A stretch of 64,000 bases of DNA from Saccharomycopsis malanga (taxonomy: Eukaryota; Ascomycota; Saccharomycetes; Ascoideales; Saccharomycopsidaceae). The stretch lies in NCBI GenBank assembly GCA_004014935.1, contig CP025326.1:186001-250000 (forward strand). Reading direction: 5' to 3'. Every line of letters begins with the position of its first letter. Position 1 is the stretch's first letter. Below the pieces are notes generated by a model. It had not been told where the DNA came from, did no database searches, and saw only the letters and a list, made by a program, of their open reading frames with translations. The translations under genes were made by a program, and so were the position numbers. Positions 18,873 to 29,100 of the stretch are shown here, in pieces.

Positions 18873-21368
18873 ATGGCGACAAGGACATTCAGCCATCCGT
18901 ATGTTCCGTATGGCATCCAGCTCCAGTTGATGGAGCAGATATACAAGACGTTGGAGGGCGGCTACAAGGTTGGGATTTTTGAGAGTCCTACGGGGACGGG
19001 GAAGACGCTTTCTATAATATGTTCTACGATGACCTGGCTTCGGGAGCAGCGGCGGAAAGCGCTGGTGCCTGAAGATGGTGGGGAAGACGAGCCTGAGTGG
19101 GTGAGGAAGGTGTATAAAGACACCATTTGCAAGGAGACGCGGGATTTGGTCGAGGAGTACGAGAGCTATTTGGACGAGGTGAGCGAGGCGTATAAGTACG
19201 TATATGAGGGGGACCCAGGGCTAGACAGTGACCCAGGGCTAGACAAGAACCAGAAGGGCACTGCCAGGCGGAGAAAACGGCAGAAAGTAGATATTGAGAT
19301 CCAAGAGGAGGACTTTTTACCTGCGGATTACACGGAAAACACAGCCAACCAAACGCTTGTAGAGAAAAACATGGAGCTAAACACGGAAATCAAGCAGATG
19401 ATCCGAAAGATCCAGGAGAAGAGCGAGTCGCGTAGTCGATTGGAACGTGTAGACAAGTTGTTGGGTGCGGACAAGTCCACTGTGTACTTTGCGTCGCGTA
19501 CACATTCCCAGCTATCCCAGTTTGCAGAGCAGTTGGCCATGCCGCAGTTCCCAGCCTCTGTGGACGTGGCAAAGGAGCGTGTCAAGTATTTTCCCATGGG
19601 GTCGCGCAAACAGTTGTGTATCAACCGCAGGGTGGCACAGTTGGGCAACAGCTCGTTGATCAACGACGCCTGCTTGGATTTGCAGAAGAAGGAGAGCCAG
19701 ACATGCTGCAAGTACTACCAGAACTACCAGAAGGACGGCGGCGAAACGGTGGGCAAGTTTCGCGACCTAGTTTTCAGCAAGATCCAAGATATAGAGGATT
19801 TGGGCAAAATCGGCCGTTCTTTGAAGATTTGCCCGTACTATTCGTCGAAAAACACGTATTCGCACTCGGAAATCGTCTCGTTGCCGTACCAGTTGTTGTT
19901 GGACGCCGATATCCGGCAGCTGTTGGACATTGACATCCGCAACTCCATTGTTATCATCGACGAGGCCCACAACTTGGCCGACACCATTGTGGGCCTCAAC
20001 TCGGTGGCCATCACGCTTGCAGAGTTGCAAGCTGTGCAGCACAACCTCGGCCAGTACTACAGAAAGTTTATGAAGCGACTCAACAGCGGAAACCGCATCA
20101 ACATTTTGAAACTCGCGCGTGTGTTGAAAAGCTTGGTGGACTTTGTTGCCAGCTACGACGGGCAAAAGGTCCGGAACGGCTTGGAAATAAACATCACCGA
20201 CATGTTCGGCAAGTCCAACGGCGATTTGGTCAACATCCACAGCTTGGAAACGTATTTGAAACAAAGCAAAATCGCCTACAAGATTGAAAACTACTTGAGC
20301 AAGACACAGCAGCAAACTGCCGCCAGCTCCACGCCCTTGTTGTTCAAATTGGTCAAATTCATCAAACTAATCTCAAACCCTTCCAAAGAAGGCAAGCTTT
20401 TCTTCAACAACGACCCCGCAGGCTCACTCTCCCTCAACTACATGCTCTTGAACCCCACTGACGTGTTCCGGCAGCTCATAGACAGCTGCAAGTGCGTCTT
20501 GTTGTGCGGCGGCACCATGGAGCCCATCCTGGACTTTACGGACTTCTTGTTTCCCCACTTGGATCCCGCCAGAGTCCTCACCTTCAGCTGCGACCACATC
20601 ATCCCAAAACAAAACCTCTCTGTAATCCCCGTGTGCAATGCTGCCTTTGACTTTTCCTTTGCCAACAGAAACAGCCAGTCCATGATATTGCTGTTGGGCC
20701 GCTGTCTCGTGCAAATCGCCCGCAATGTGCCCGACGGAATGGTGGTCTTCTTCCCTAGCTACAAGTACTTGCACAGCGTGGTCACAGTATGGACCCAGAG
20801 CCCGGTGTGGACGCTTCTAAACAAGACCAAAAAGACCTTTTTCGAGCCCAGAAACAGCACCGATGTCGACGCATTGTTGGCCCAGTACAGCACCCATATC
20901 CACGCCCCCTCACGCCCAGGGGCTGTGCTCTTGTCTGTCGTGGGCGGCAAGGTCTCTGAAGGCATCAACTTTTCCAACGAGTTGGCCAGAGCTGTCGTGA
21001 TGGTCGGCTTGCCCTATCCCAACATCTTCAGCGGCGAAATCATCAACAAAAGAAACTACATTGAAGAGTCCACGATTGCAAAAGGAGGAACGCCCCAGCA
21101 GGCCAAGGAAAAAAGCATCCAGTTCTACGAAAACTTGTGTATGAAGGCTGTAAACCAAAGTATCGGTAGAGCCATTAGAAACAGTAAAGACTACGCCATC
21201 ATCTATTTGATCGACCATCGCTACGGAACGCCCAAAATCCAAAGCAAATTGAGCAAATGGGTCAGAGATAGAATCGTCCTGGGTCGTCCCCAGGACTTTT
21301 CCCTGGAAAAGATTGTACAATTGTCTAAACAGTTTTTCAGCTATCATCAAAATGGCCAAACTGTTTAA
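18873..21368 (+). CDS. CHL1: Chl1-type DNA helicase (DDX11/FANCJ family)
   Basis: The 831-residue product is a superfamily 2, XPD-like 5'-3' iron-sulphur DNA helicase needed for sister-chromatid cohesion. Walker A SPTGTGKT lies at about residues 38-45 and the DEAH box at 363-366. The iron-sulphur cysteines fall between them (Cys 249, 267, 278/279 and 320). Motif V-like VVGGKVSEGINF and motif VI QSIGRAIRN are near the C-terminus. An acidic and basic insert (residues about 65-165) follows Walker A, as in Chl1/DDX11. Length is close to the 861 residues of the baker's yeast protein. The ATG at 18873 precedes the Q-motif-like YVPYGIQLQLM. Codon use is GC-rich compared with RIC1 or PRP6 in the same window. 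Confidence 0.93.
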   Translation: MATRTFSHPYVPYGIQLQLMEQIYKTLEGGYKVGIFESPTGTGKTLSIICSTMTWLREQRRKALVPEDGGEDEPEWVRKVYKDTICKETRDLVEEYESYLDEVSEAYKYVYEGDPGLDSDPGLDKNQKGTARRRKRQKVDIEIQEEDFLPADYTENTANQTLVEKNMELNTEIKQMIRKIQEKSESRSRLERVDKLLGADKSTVYFASRTHSQLSQFAEQLAMPQFPASVDVAKERVKYFPMGSRKQLCINRRVAQLGNSSLINDACLDLQKKESQTCCKYYQNYQKDGGETVGKFRDLVFSKIQDIEDLGKIGRSLKICPYYSSKNTYSHSEIVSLPYQLLLDADIRQLLDIDIRNSIVIIDEAHNLADTIVGLNSVAITLAELQAVQHNLGQYYRKFMKRLNSGNRINILKLARVLKSLVDFVASYDGQKVRNGLEINITDMFGKSNGDLVNIHSLETYLKQSKIAYKIENYLSKTQQQTAASSTPLLFKLVKFIKLISNPSKEGKLFFNNDPAGSLSLNYMLLNPTDVFRQLIDSCKCVLLCGGTMEPILDFTDFLFPHLDPARVLTFSCDHIIPKQNLSVIPVCNAAFDFSFANRNSQSMILLLGRCLVQIARNVPDGMVVFFPSYKYLHSVVTVWTQSPVWTLLNKTKKTFFEPRNSTDVDALLAQYSTHIHAPSRPGAVLLSVVGGKVSEGINFSNELARAVVMVGLPYPNIFSGEIINKRNYIEESTIAKGGTPQQAKEKSIQFYENLCMKAVNQSIGRAIRNSKDYAIIYLIDHRYGTPKIQSKLSKWVRDRIVLGRPQDFSLEKIVQLSKQFFSYHQNGQTV

Positions 21369-21518
21369 ATGTCGATAGCGCATAGGGCCACTATAAGTGC
21401 CAACTTGTTTTAACAATCAACTAGCGTTTCTAATCAAATGGGTTTATTGATCACAAGAAATATTGTAATAACATCATTTTATGCAAATTCAGAGGGTATA
21501 ATACTGGGCCATTGGCTG

Positions 21519-21850
21519 AGCCATTTGGCTCAGTGGTCCGTGCTCTCTCGAGGAGAAAAACAAGATCTAATAGGAACATGGGTGAGCCATTTATGATCAA
21601 AAGGACATGATTGGGTTTTACCATGTTTTAGACATAGCGCATATATCAGTTTCATATACACACGCCATGTCTAAGGGGACTCGCAGGTCCCTAAACTGGA
21701 AACTGAGTCTAGATTGTTCAGACAGCACTTGCCCGTAGAATCACGTCCAGCATCGTAAAATGTGTTCATGTTGGGAATCAAACCCGTGTGCCTCTGCTAA
21801 ACTGTCCTCCCAGGGCTTTTACTCTTCACTATCTGCTAAATTATCCCTTT
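21519..21850. mobile_element. Two family A copies joined tail to tail
   Basis: A forward copy starts at 21519 with GAGCCATTTGGCTCAGTGG and runs to about 21635. It then passes directly into a reverse copy (TCAGTTTCATATACAC onward) of the long form, with a GGGAATCAAACCCGTGTGCC stretch. On the minus strand that is a B-box-like GGTTTGATTCCC. The junction lies in the CGTATATACG-type palindrome, so palindrome-assisted rearrangement is likely. Confidence 0.6.
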
Positions 21851-22500
21851 TAATGGCTAGATTGAATCGAGAATAGCACTTTATAATGCCACCTCATTAT
21901 GATCATGAATAATAGACTAGCTTTGCAAACGTTCAATGCTTTTATGACATCTGCTGGTCTTTTTTACATACTATACTACTTGAACTTTCTAAAACGGATC
22001 TAATATGTAATGAACTCAATATATAAACTTTGTACTATTATTACCCACCCTCTTAAAGTCTACTGATTATATATTACAACCCCAAATATGCTGGTTTTTA
22101 CTGTGGAAATCACACTATTACTACCCAAAAAAAATTCATGCATATACCAGTACTCACCTTGGTACTCACTCTCATGCATCCCTCATGCACCACCTTGAGA
22201 CCAACCAAAAAAACCCAATTTTTGCAAAGGGGTTAGTCAGGCATTTTCAAAGATTTTTGAAAAATATTCAAACTTGCCCGAAAACATAATGCATATTAAT
22301 GACATTTTGCATGCATATGCATGCGTTGCGATGCATACACGTACAGCACCATGGATATCCAAAGCATTTTTCTGTTTTTTTTTTTTTTTTTTTTACAAGA
22401 TGTTGAATAAAGACAAGAATAATTATAGCTAAAAAGCGTAGAAAACCAATTGAGAGCCACTGAGGTGTGGGTAGTTTGATATATACTAAATAAAACTGTA
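21851..22500. other. Gene-free stretch with a short dispersed repeat
   Basis: Mostly AT-rich without genes. At about 22205-22265 the words CCCAATTTTT, AAGGGGTTAGTCAGGCATTT and GATTTTTGAAAAAT occur in the same order as at about 39990-40055, so the two sites share a short repeat of unknown type. An 18-base T run lies at 22376-22393. Confidence 0.5.
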
Positions 22501-22504
22501 CTAC

Positions 22505-22560
22505 TAAGGCCAAAACGGCCAAAACGGCCAAAACGGCCAAAACGGCCAAAACGGCCAAAC
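22505..22560. repeat. 9-bp tandem repeat GGCCAAAAC
   Basis: Six perfect units lie just downstream of the YIM1-like gene's stop codon (the gene is on the minus strand and ends at 22595). A further ACCAAAACGACCAAAAC follows as a degenerate unit. Confidence 0.85.
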
Positions 22561-22594
22561 CCGAATTATTCACACCAAAACGACCAAAACTGTA

Positions 22595-23683
22595 CTATTT
22601 GAGATCAGAATGGAGTTCGATCAAGACCTTACCCTTGGCGTGATGAGTGCTTAATCTATCAATTGCCATTTTGGTGTCTGCAATCGGAAAAGTGCTGTCG
22701 ACAAGGGTTTTGACTTTTCCGGTGGAAATGTAGTGCAAGCCCTCGGCGAATCTGTTGGGGTTGGTGTCGGTCAAAATGTACTTGTAGTTGAAGCCCTGAT
22801 TGAACAATTTGTTGGCCAAGACGCGGTACAATGTTCTACGCACACCGTTGGCCTGTTTGAGCCAGCTATCGTTGTAGCCCAAGACGGCATCGCCGACAAT
22901 GGTGATGTAGTGGGATTGGTTGTTCAATTTCAAGTAGTCTTTGATATTGTCCAAGAATTCACTATTGCCCACCGTGTCGATGATGACGTCGAACTTGTCG
23001 CCCTCGAAAACGGTCTTGATGTGGTCCTGGACAGCCTCGGTGGTGGACACCTTGTCGTAGTTGACGGTGTGGACGGCAAGGCCTAGCTTGCGCAAGACAA
23101 TGTCGGTTTTTGAGGAATTGACCGAAACAAGATTGCGGACGTTTTTGGTGTTCCGCAACAACTGAAGGGCCAACATCCCGGCCATGGTTCCGCCGCCTAG
23201 CAACAACACCTTGGTGTCAGGCCCAATTGGGTGGAAGTCCTCTACAATTTTGTGCACCGTGTTGTAAGACAACGGCATGGTGGCCGCGTCTTTCAAGGAC
23301 ACGTCCTCCGGCACCTTGGCCATCGAAAATAGGCCCTTATGGAACTTGATATATTCAGAAACAGGCCCTTCGGATTGCGGCAACTTGGTTATCAACCCAG
23401 CAACCCGGTCCCCGGCCCGAAAGCCCACAACGTCTTCGCCAACAGCAGCAACAACCCCCGAAAACTCCCGGCCAATAGTGTACTGTTTTTTGAAATAATT
23501 GAAGCTGCCAAATGCTATGGCAAGCACCAAGTCCACCGGATTGAGGGCTGCATACGCTGTCTTCACAATTATCTCGTCTCTTCCAACATGCTCAAGATCC
23601 ACACTCTCAGTAACAACATTGTAGCCCGTCAGGACCGGATCAATATATTTAATAGCACGATACGTAATACTCATTTTGGTCAT
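22595..23683 (-). CDS. YIM1: YIM1-like medium-chain (quinone-type) oxidoreductase
   Basis: The 362-residue protein has a GroES-like N-terminal domain (residues about 20-140, with YAALNPVDLVLA and GREFSGVVAAVGEDVVGFRAGDRV). A Rossmann NADPH-binding domain follows (KVLLLGGGTMAGMLALQLLR, about 160-180). No structural zinc cysteines are visible, placing it with quinone-reductase/RTN4IP1 types rather than alcohol dehydrogenases. The TIGREFSG motif and KYIDPVLTGYN-like start fit the yeast Yim1/Ast group, whose substrate is not well established. Two ATGs (23683 and 23674) could serve as start; I used the first. Paralogues are common in yeasts, so the exact orthologue is uncertain. Confidence 0.7.
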   Translation of the reverse strand: MTKMSITYRAIKYIDPVLTGYNVVTESVDLEHVGRDEIIVKTAYAALNPVDLVLAIAFGSFNYFKKQYTIGREFSGVVAAVGEDVVGFRAGDRVAGLITKLPQSEGPVSEYIKFHKGLFSMAKVPEDVSLKDAATMPLSYNTVHKIVEDFHPIGPDTKVLLLGGGTMAGMLALQLLRNTKNVRNLVSVNSSKTDIVLRKLGLAVHTVNYDKVSTTEAVQDHIKTVFEGDKFDVIIDTVGNSEFLDNIKDYLKLNNQSHYITIVGDAVLGYNDSWLKQANGVRRTLYRVLANKLFNQGFNYKYILTDTNPNRFAEGLHYISTGKVKTLVDSTFPIADTKMAIDRLSTHHAKGKVLIELHSDLK

Positions 23684-23819
23684 TGGACATTAATGCAATG
23701 AGATAGCTCCGATCTCTTGAGACATTTTAGCTTGCTAAAAATCGCACTAAAAAAATTTGCCGAGCTGAGCAATATTAAGATTTGCGGGGTCCGGTGATGG
23801 ATGGTAGTAATCGTAATAA

Positions 23820-24450
23820 TAAATTTAGTTTGAATTCTTGAGTGTTTGATTATAGCTGTGGTTTTGAGTTGTTAATATTTGATATTTTTGCTTAATAATT
23901 GATACTTCTTAATATTTAATATTTCTTAATATCTGATTTTTCGAAATATTTGATTTTTGCTTATCTAATTTTAGTTTAATTTCTTGAGTGTTTGATTTTA
24001 GCTGTGGTTTTGAGTTGTTAATATTTAATTTTTGCTTGGAAATTAGAATGAATTGATTAAATATAGAAAGCAATAGGTCTTAAGCACTGGTTTTTTTTAA
24101 TATTTGATTTTTGCTTAATGTTTGATATTTGCTTAATATCTGATTTTTCTAAATATTTGATTTTTTCTTAATATTTGATTTTGCTTAATATTTGATATTT
24201 CTTAATATCTAATTTTTCTAAATGTTTGATATTTGCTTAATATCTAATTTTTCTAAATGTTTGATATTTGCTTAATATTTGATATTTCTTAATGTCTGAT
24301 TTTTGTATATATTTGATATTTGCTTATCTGATTTTAGTTTAATTTCTTGAGTGTTTGATTAGAGCTGTATTTTTGTTTAGTATCTGGCTTTTTTATTATT
24401 TGATTTTTCTTAATATTTGTGTTTTGCTTATCTGAATTTTTTTAATATCT
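23820..24450. repeat. Long degenerate AT-rich minisatellite (TTAATATTTGATTTTTGC)
   Basis: Some thirty variable units of TTAATATTTGAT followed by ATTTCT, TTTTGC or TTTTTCT. Two larger near-copies containing TTTCTTGAGTGTTTGATTTTAG occur at about 23830 and 23975 and again near 24340, showing nested duplication. No gene lies within it. Confidence 0.8.
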
Positions 24451-25409
24451 GATTTCTTCTGTTAGGCTTTTTTTCTCTTCGCCTAGAGCACGAACCACTG
24501 AGCCATCCGGCCCAGGTGTTTGATTTTTGTAGAAATTCCATTACGCCAGCCCAGTCCTTGAACTGACTTGTACTGGTCACCTTCAAGATTTGAGGGAAAA
24601 GGCAGTATTTTCTAATCAACAACTCCTCCAATTACTTTGCTCAATCGACTCATATATAAGTAGAGCATCATATATTCGTTGTTGAGAGGAAAGAGTTTAG
24701 TCTGGGATTCACACCATCTTATGGTGAATTCGATAAGAGCATTTAATGGAAACTCTATGAGCAATTGATTAAGGTGGTTATTCTTCTACGAGTGGATTGA
24801 TCTTATTTGTGTTCTGCTGTATACTCAAGTAGTTTTTCTTCTTCTCTATAAGACTGGTACCAGTCTTTTCCAAAATGTTGTTGATTTCGCCCACCTCATT
24901 TTGAATCTTGTTGCTGGTCCTCTTGATCTTCGATATATTGGTTACCAAGCTCAAAATGTCGTTTTCCGATTGCTTAACATTCAATGTCTATTTAATATTT
25001 GATTTCCTGATCTTTTCTTAATATCTAATTTAATCCATTGTCCGGTCTCCGCTTTAAAAAGTTATGTTAGTAGTTTATTCTGGTTCTTCTTTGCCTGGTA
25101 ATTTGGTATATTTCAATAATAATGCTCTCCCTCATTATGTCCCTTTCGTATTGATAAAACCCATGTGTATTTCCAAACATTTCATTTACTGAAGGCGCTT
25201 TGCCAGCTACTATCTCGATTAGACAGTATCCTATTGGTATTTCCGGTGTTTTCGGCTTCTGTATAGGCGTTACTGGCGTCGCCATTGGTATGGGTTAATA
25301 CCATGGTGCTAGTAGTAGACATATTGGTGAGTTTGGCGCTTAACTCGGTTTCAAATTGGGTTTTGGTTTTGCCTTTATCGGTTATAGTGAGCCATTTTGG
25401 CTTGTTCAC
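24430..25409 (-). pseudogene. Possible decayed or intron-split minus-strand gene, unidentified
   Basis: Three minus-strand stretches look protein-like but lie in different frames with no ATG-to-stop gene joining them. The first is 25409-25067, in two overlapping frames with GYCLIEIVAGKAPSVNEMFG and LTITDKGKTKTQFETELSAKL. The second is 24984-24778 (coiled-coil-like NDILSLVTNISKIKRTSNKI), preceded by an ATAG that might be a splice acceptor. The third is 24631-24520 (MEELLIRKYCLFPQILKV). They may belong to one split gene or to a decayed one. I cannot name the family. The MED17-like remnant at the left end shows the same style of broken frames. Confidence 0.3.
24455..24515 (-). mobile_element. 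Family A head fragment
   Basis: GTTAGGCTTTTTTTCTCTTC followed by GAGCACGAACCACTGAGCCA and TCCGGCCCAGG is the reverse head of family A without its body. It interrupts the AT minisatellite. Confidence 0.5.
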
Positions 25410-25454
25410 ACTGGGTTTTCCATTAATATATATCTCAATTAGTGATAGAGGTGT

Positions 25455-25515
25455 GTGTTATCCGCATACATACGGAACTTGTATGTACTGGGCTGGAAAC
25501 ATCAGATTATTATTA
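25455..25515 (+). mobile_element. Family A tail-side fragment
   Basis: TTGTATGTACTGGGCTGGAA followed by ATCAGATTATTATTAC matches the end block and tail of family A. The preceding bases are too diverged to define a head. Confidence 0.45.
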
Positions 25516-25614
25516 CAATACTAATCACATAGACAAATTCGTAGTACCTTTCACAGATTATCCAACAACCCTTTTGTTTGTGCTTATACAACTAACAAAG
25601 AACGGGTTTATCAA

Positions 25615-25915
25615 TTGCCTAAATATACGCTATATACTATTTAACATGCCTATATGCAATGCCTTACTATGGCCCAGTGGCCAAGTTGGAAGAGGCATGC
25701 GCCACGCAAAATAAGGTGGAAAAACAAGTGTGGCGTTCCTCACTTTGGGTTTCGGGACTCGATTCGTGCTCTGGTCGTTTTGGAGTACAACAATTTGAAT
25801 TTTTTTCCTTTATTATAGCACTATTTATAATAAAAAAACTTGAATTTTTGCTAAGATGTTTGATATAATGGAAAACTGTCAATTTTTGAGCCAAATGGCC
25901 CAGTGGTCACGCCAA
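25615..25915 (+). mobile_element. Family B element, internally shortened, plus an A head
   Basis: It has the TATGCCTATATGCAATGCCT block, A-box-like GTGGCCAAGTTGG, and GACTCGATTCGTGC. It then jumps to the body near TTATTATAGCACTATTTAT, lacking about 60 bases present in other copies. It ends near 25888, where GAGCCAAATGGCCCAGTGG, a family A head, follows. Confidence 0.55.
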
Positions 25916-26141
25916 ACCATAGAAAAATTATAATTCTATTTTGGTTAAATCCTCGAGGATTGCAGAAAGTATTTGATTACAAGCCAATGAAATATACAGA
26001 ATGTATTGATGCCTCATTATGGCACAACAAGAACTTTTTAGTTCGACTATATACATTAATGAGAGCCATTATAAATACAAGCCCGAAAAGATGCCAAAAG
26101 AATAAAATAAACAAGAAACAAAAGAAAAACACAAAATACAA

Positions 26142-29100
26142 TCAACTAAAGAAATATTTGCTGTTGGTGACGTTGTTGACATCAAAGTCGCCTCTAGGAG
26201 GGATATCAGGACAACGGAAAGGCACAATGATATGCATATTTTTGGTGGAGGATTCTTCAGCGGAATCAATGTTGACGCTAGATTTCTTTGTACCTTTTGC
26301 TTTATTGTACGAGTCCAACAACAGGCCGACTTCTTGTTTGGACATTAGGGATACGGTGGTATGCATTTTCGAGGCAGTTTCTCTGTCGGCTTGCTGGTCG
26401 GATGACAAGAGTTTCAAACGAGTTCTTTCCATGACGAGTTCATCACGAAGAGTCAATTTCTTGCCGTTTTGGGCTCTGTAGTCTTTACGGAACTTTGCGA
26501 TTCTTTGAGCCACGTCGTGGTTTCTCGGAACACTGATGATCAACAAGTTACCTTTATAGCGGTCTTCAAACTCAGTTTTGAGTCTGGCAATCAAGTTTTC
26601 CTGGTGGAGCTTGACAAACTGTTCTCTAAGGACCTTGTTCATGTTGTCGACAGACGATGCGTGAGTCCAATACGAGTCGTGGACAGACGCAAAGCAGATG
26701 TTTTGCTCGCCACAGGTCATTGCGGACATCAACATGTGGGAGGCGTCCAAGGAATGGACAAAGTTTGGAGCAAAAGCAGAAACCTGGCGATTGGAGTACA
26801 CCTGGTTGACTTCGAAGGGATCAGAGATGTAGACGGTTTGCAAGTTGGTGGCCACTTGTTTTTTGTTCACTTCACGATACGGCTGGACAACGGGCAATCC
26901 CAAGGGCGTGGTCCAAATGACAGAGCTCATGTGTTGGGGTCTGCCGTTTTTCGGGTTGACCAAATCGTCCTCGTCGAGATCGAGCACGTTGACGGATTTG
27001 GTGATTCTTCTGGCGCATTCAGACAACCAATCCTGGATCATATGAGCACCGTTGAACAACTCCCGGATAGCACCAAAGACATGTACAGTCAAATAGATGG
27101 AGAGCTCGTAGGATTCCTCCAAGTCGAAGTAGTCGTCCAACTGTTTCTTGATCTGATGGGTGGCGCCTATATAGGTGACGCCGTACACATTTGTCATGAC
27201 TGTTTGTTTGACAATCTTGCGGTTCATGACCTTCAACAACTTTTCTGCCTTTGGATTGTGCTGTTGCAAGTCGTTCTGCAACAGTTTCTTGGTGAGTTCG
27301 GCCACGTAATTGTACACGTCCTGCGGGGTGTCGCTAGGATTGAGATTGACTTGGGTCGCGCCTTCAAAGTCGCCGCCCAAGGCGGCGTAATGTTGCAAAC
27401 CGTTGCACGTTCCGTCCTGGTGGACCGGCTGATGCGAAATGTATTTGGAAGGGTCGGGCAAGGCCAACGCGTCGACCAATTCGAACATTGTTGCGAGTGC
27501 TTGCCAAGGGTCGTCAGCTGTCAACCAAAATCCGGCTTCGTCGGTCGGATTTGCCACGCTTTGTCTGATTTCCAGCATATGGTCGTCGACAAAGCGAACA
27601 CGGGCATCAAACGGCATTTTGGAATGGCCAAACAAGTTGGCCAAATGGATTTTCAACCAGTTCAAGCCGTGCGGACCCAATTCCTTTCCGTCCCAAAAGA
27701 TCAACAAGCCACGGCTTAGATCGTTGCCCAAATGGTTGAAATGCGGCGAAAGAGGATACGTGCGGCCGCGGAAATCCAAATTGTGCGGGAAATAGAACCG
27801 TTCGCCGACCAAAGCACGCGCAATCTCCAACTTGTAGTTAGTGTCGCAACGCAACGACCGGTTTGCGCCAAACTCGTTGGCGATCTTACGGGCTTGACGC
27901 TGCCAATCTCTTTTAGCCGTAGGCTCGGAGTCTCGCGGAGGCGGCGGCGGGATATCTGGCTCGGCCTGTTCCTTCGGAATCGCCAAGAAACTGTCGCCTT
28001 TGTTCCAGATGTCCGTGAGGATCTTCAAGATGCGTTCGTTGACGGTCCAGGCGGTTCGGCCCAACACATTGAGCCCGCCGTAGACCGTTTTTAGGTCGCC
28101 TCGCTGCGACGCAATCTTGATATACGCGTTCTGCTCCGGCGAGTTCTTTGTGCGGACCACGCCGTTGCGGGAAAAGTAGTAGCCGCCCTCGTTCCAGGAT
28201 TTCCAGTCCTTGGGCCGGTTGAGCATCGGAAAGGCCTGCGGGAAGATGGAAAACTGCAAGTCGTCGGTGCCCAACTTGTGGAGCAACTTCTTGTGCAATT
28301 TCAAGACGCCGAGCCGTGTCCCGTTGGAGTATTGATACGTGTGGATGATGGCCGGCACGTCCGCACGTACAGTGCGCCGAGTCCGAGGGTCGGTGCCCTC
28401 GACTGTGACCTTTGCCACCTTGATAAGAGCACTGACAAGCAAGGAGCCGATCTTGGCCTTGATGTCCTGCGGCCAGGTGATCTCCTCGGACGACATGTTG
28501 GCCCGACGGAACGAAGACTTGGAACGGGCAATAATGCGGCGAAGCCGCTGGGTTTTCTCGCCGGCACTGATGCCGGAAAACGCACGCTGTTCGGTCTGCA
28601 ACAAGCTTTCGGACCGGTGCTCGTTTTCGATCTGAGTGCCTACCGAGAGCACGGCCCGAGCAGATTTCATGCCGTCCAAGATCCCGCCGGTGGACGTCAA
28701 GCGAAGAAGCTCCAAAACGGTGATCACGACCATCTTTTCCGGCGAAACAAGGGTGAAAAACGGCGCCACCTCGGCAAACTGCTTGCGTTTCAACGCACTC
28801 ATCGACTTGTCCTTGTCGCCCGACGCCAACAACTCTCTGCACACGTCCACCTCGCCCTTGACAATCGGCAACATGTCCTGGTACCACTTCCACAACAACA
28901 TGTCAATGTCCTTGTCACGTGTCATCAATCCGCCGAGCTTTTTGGCCCGCTCCGCGCTGTGTTTCCAACTTTCCTGCGCACCCTCGATGGCCCGCGCCTC
29001 CAACTGCCGCTGCCGGTCCTCGTTGAACTCGTCCAACAACTCGTTGAACACCTCGCGCTCCTGCGGCGTCCTCAAGCTCCGGTACAACTTGAAAAAGTTC

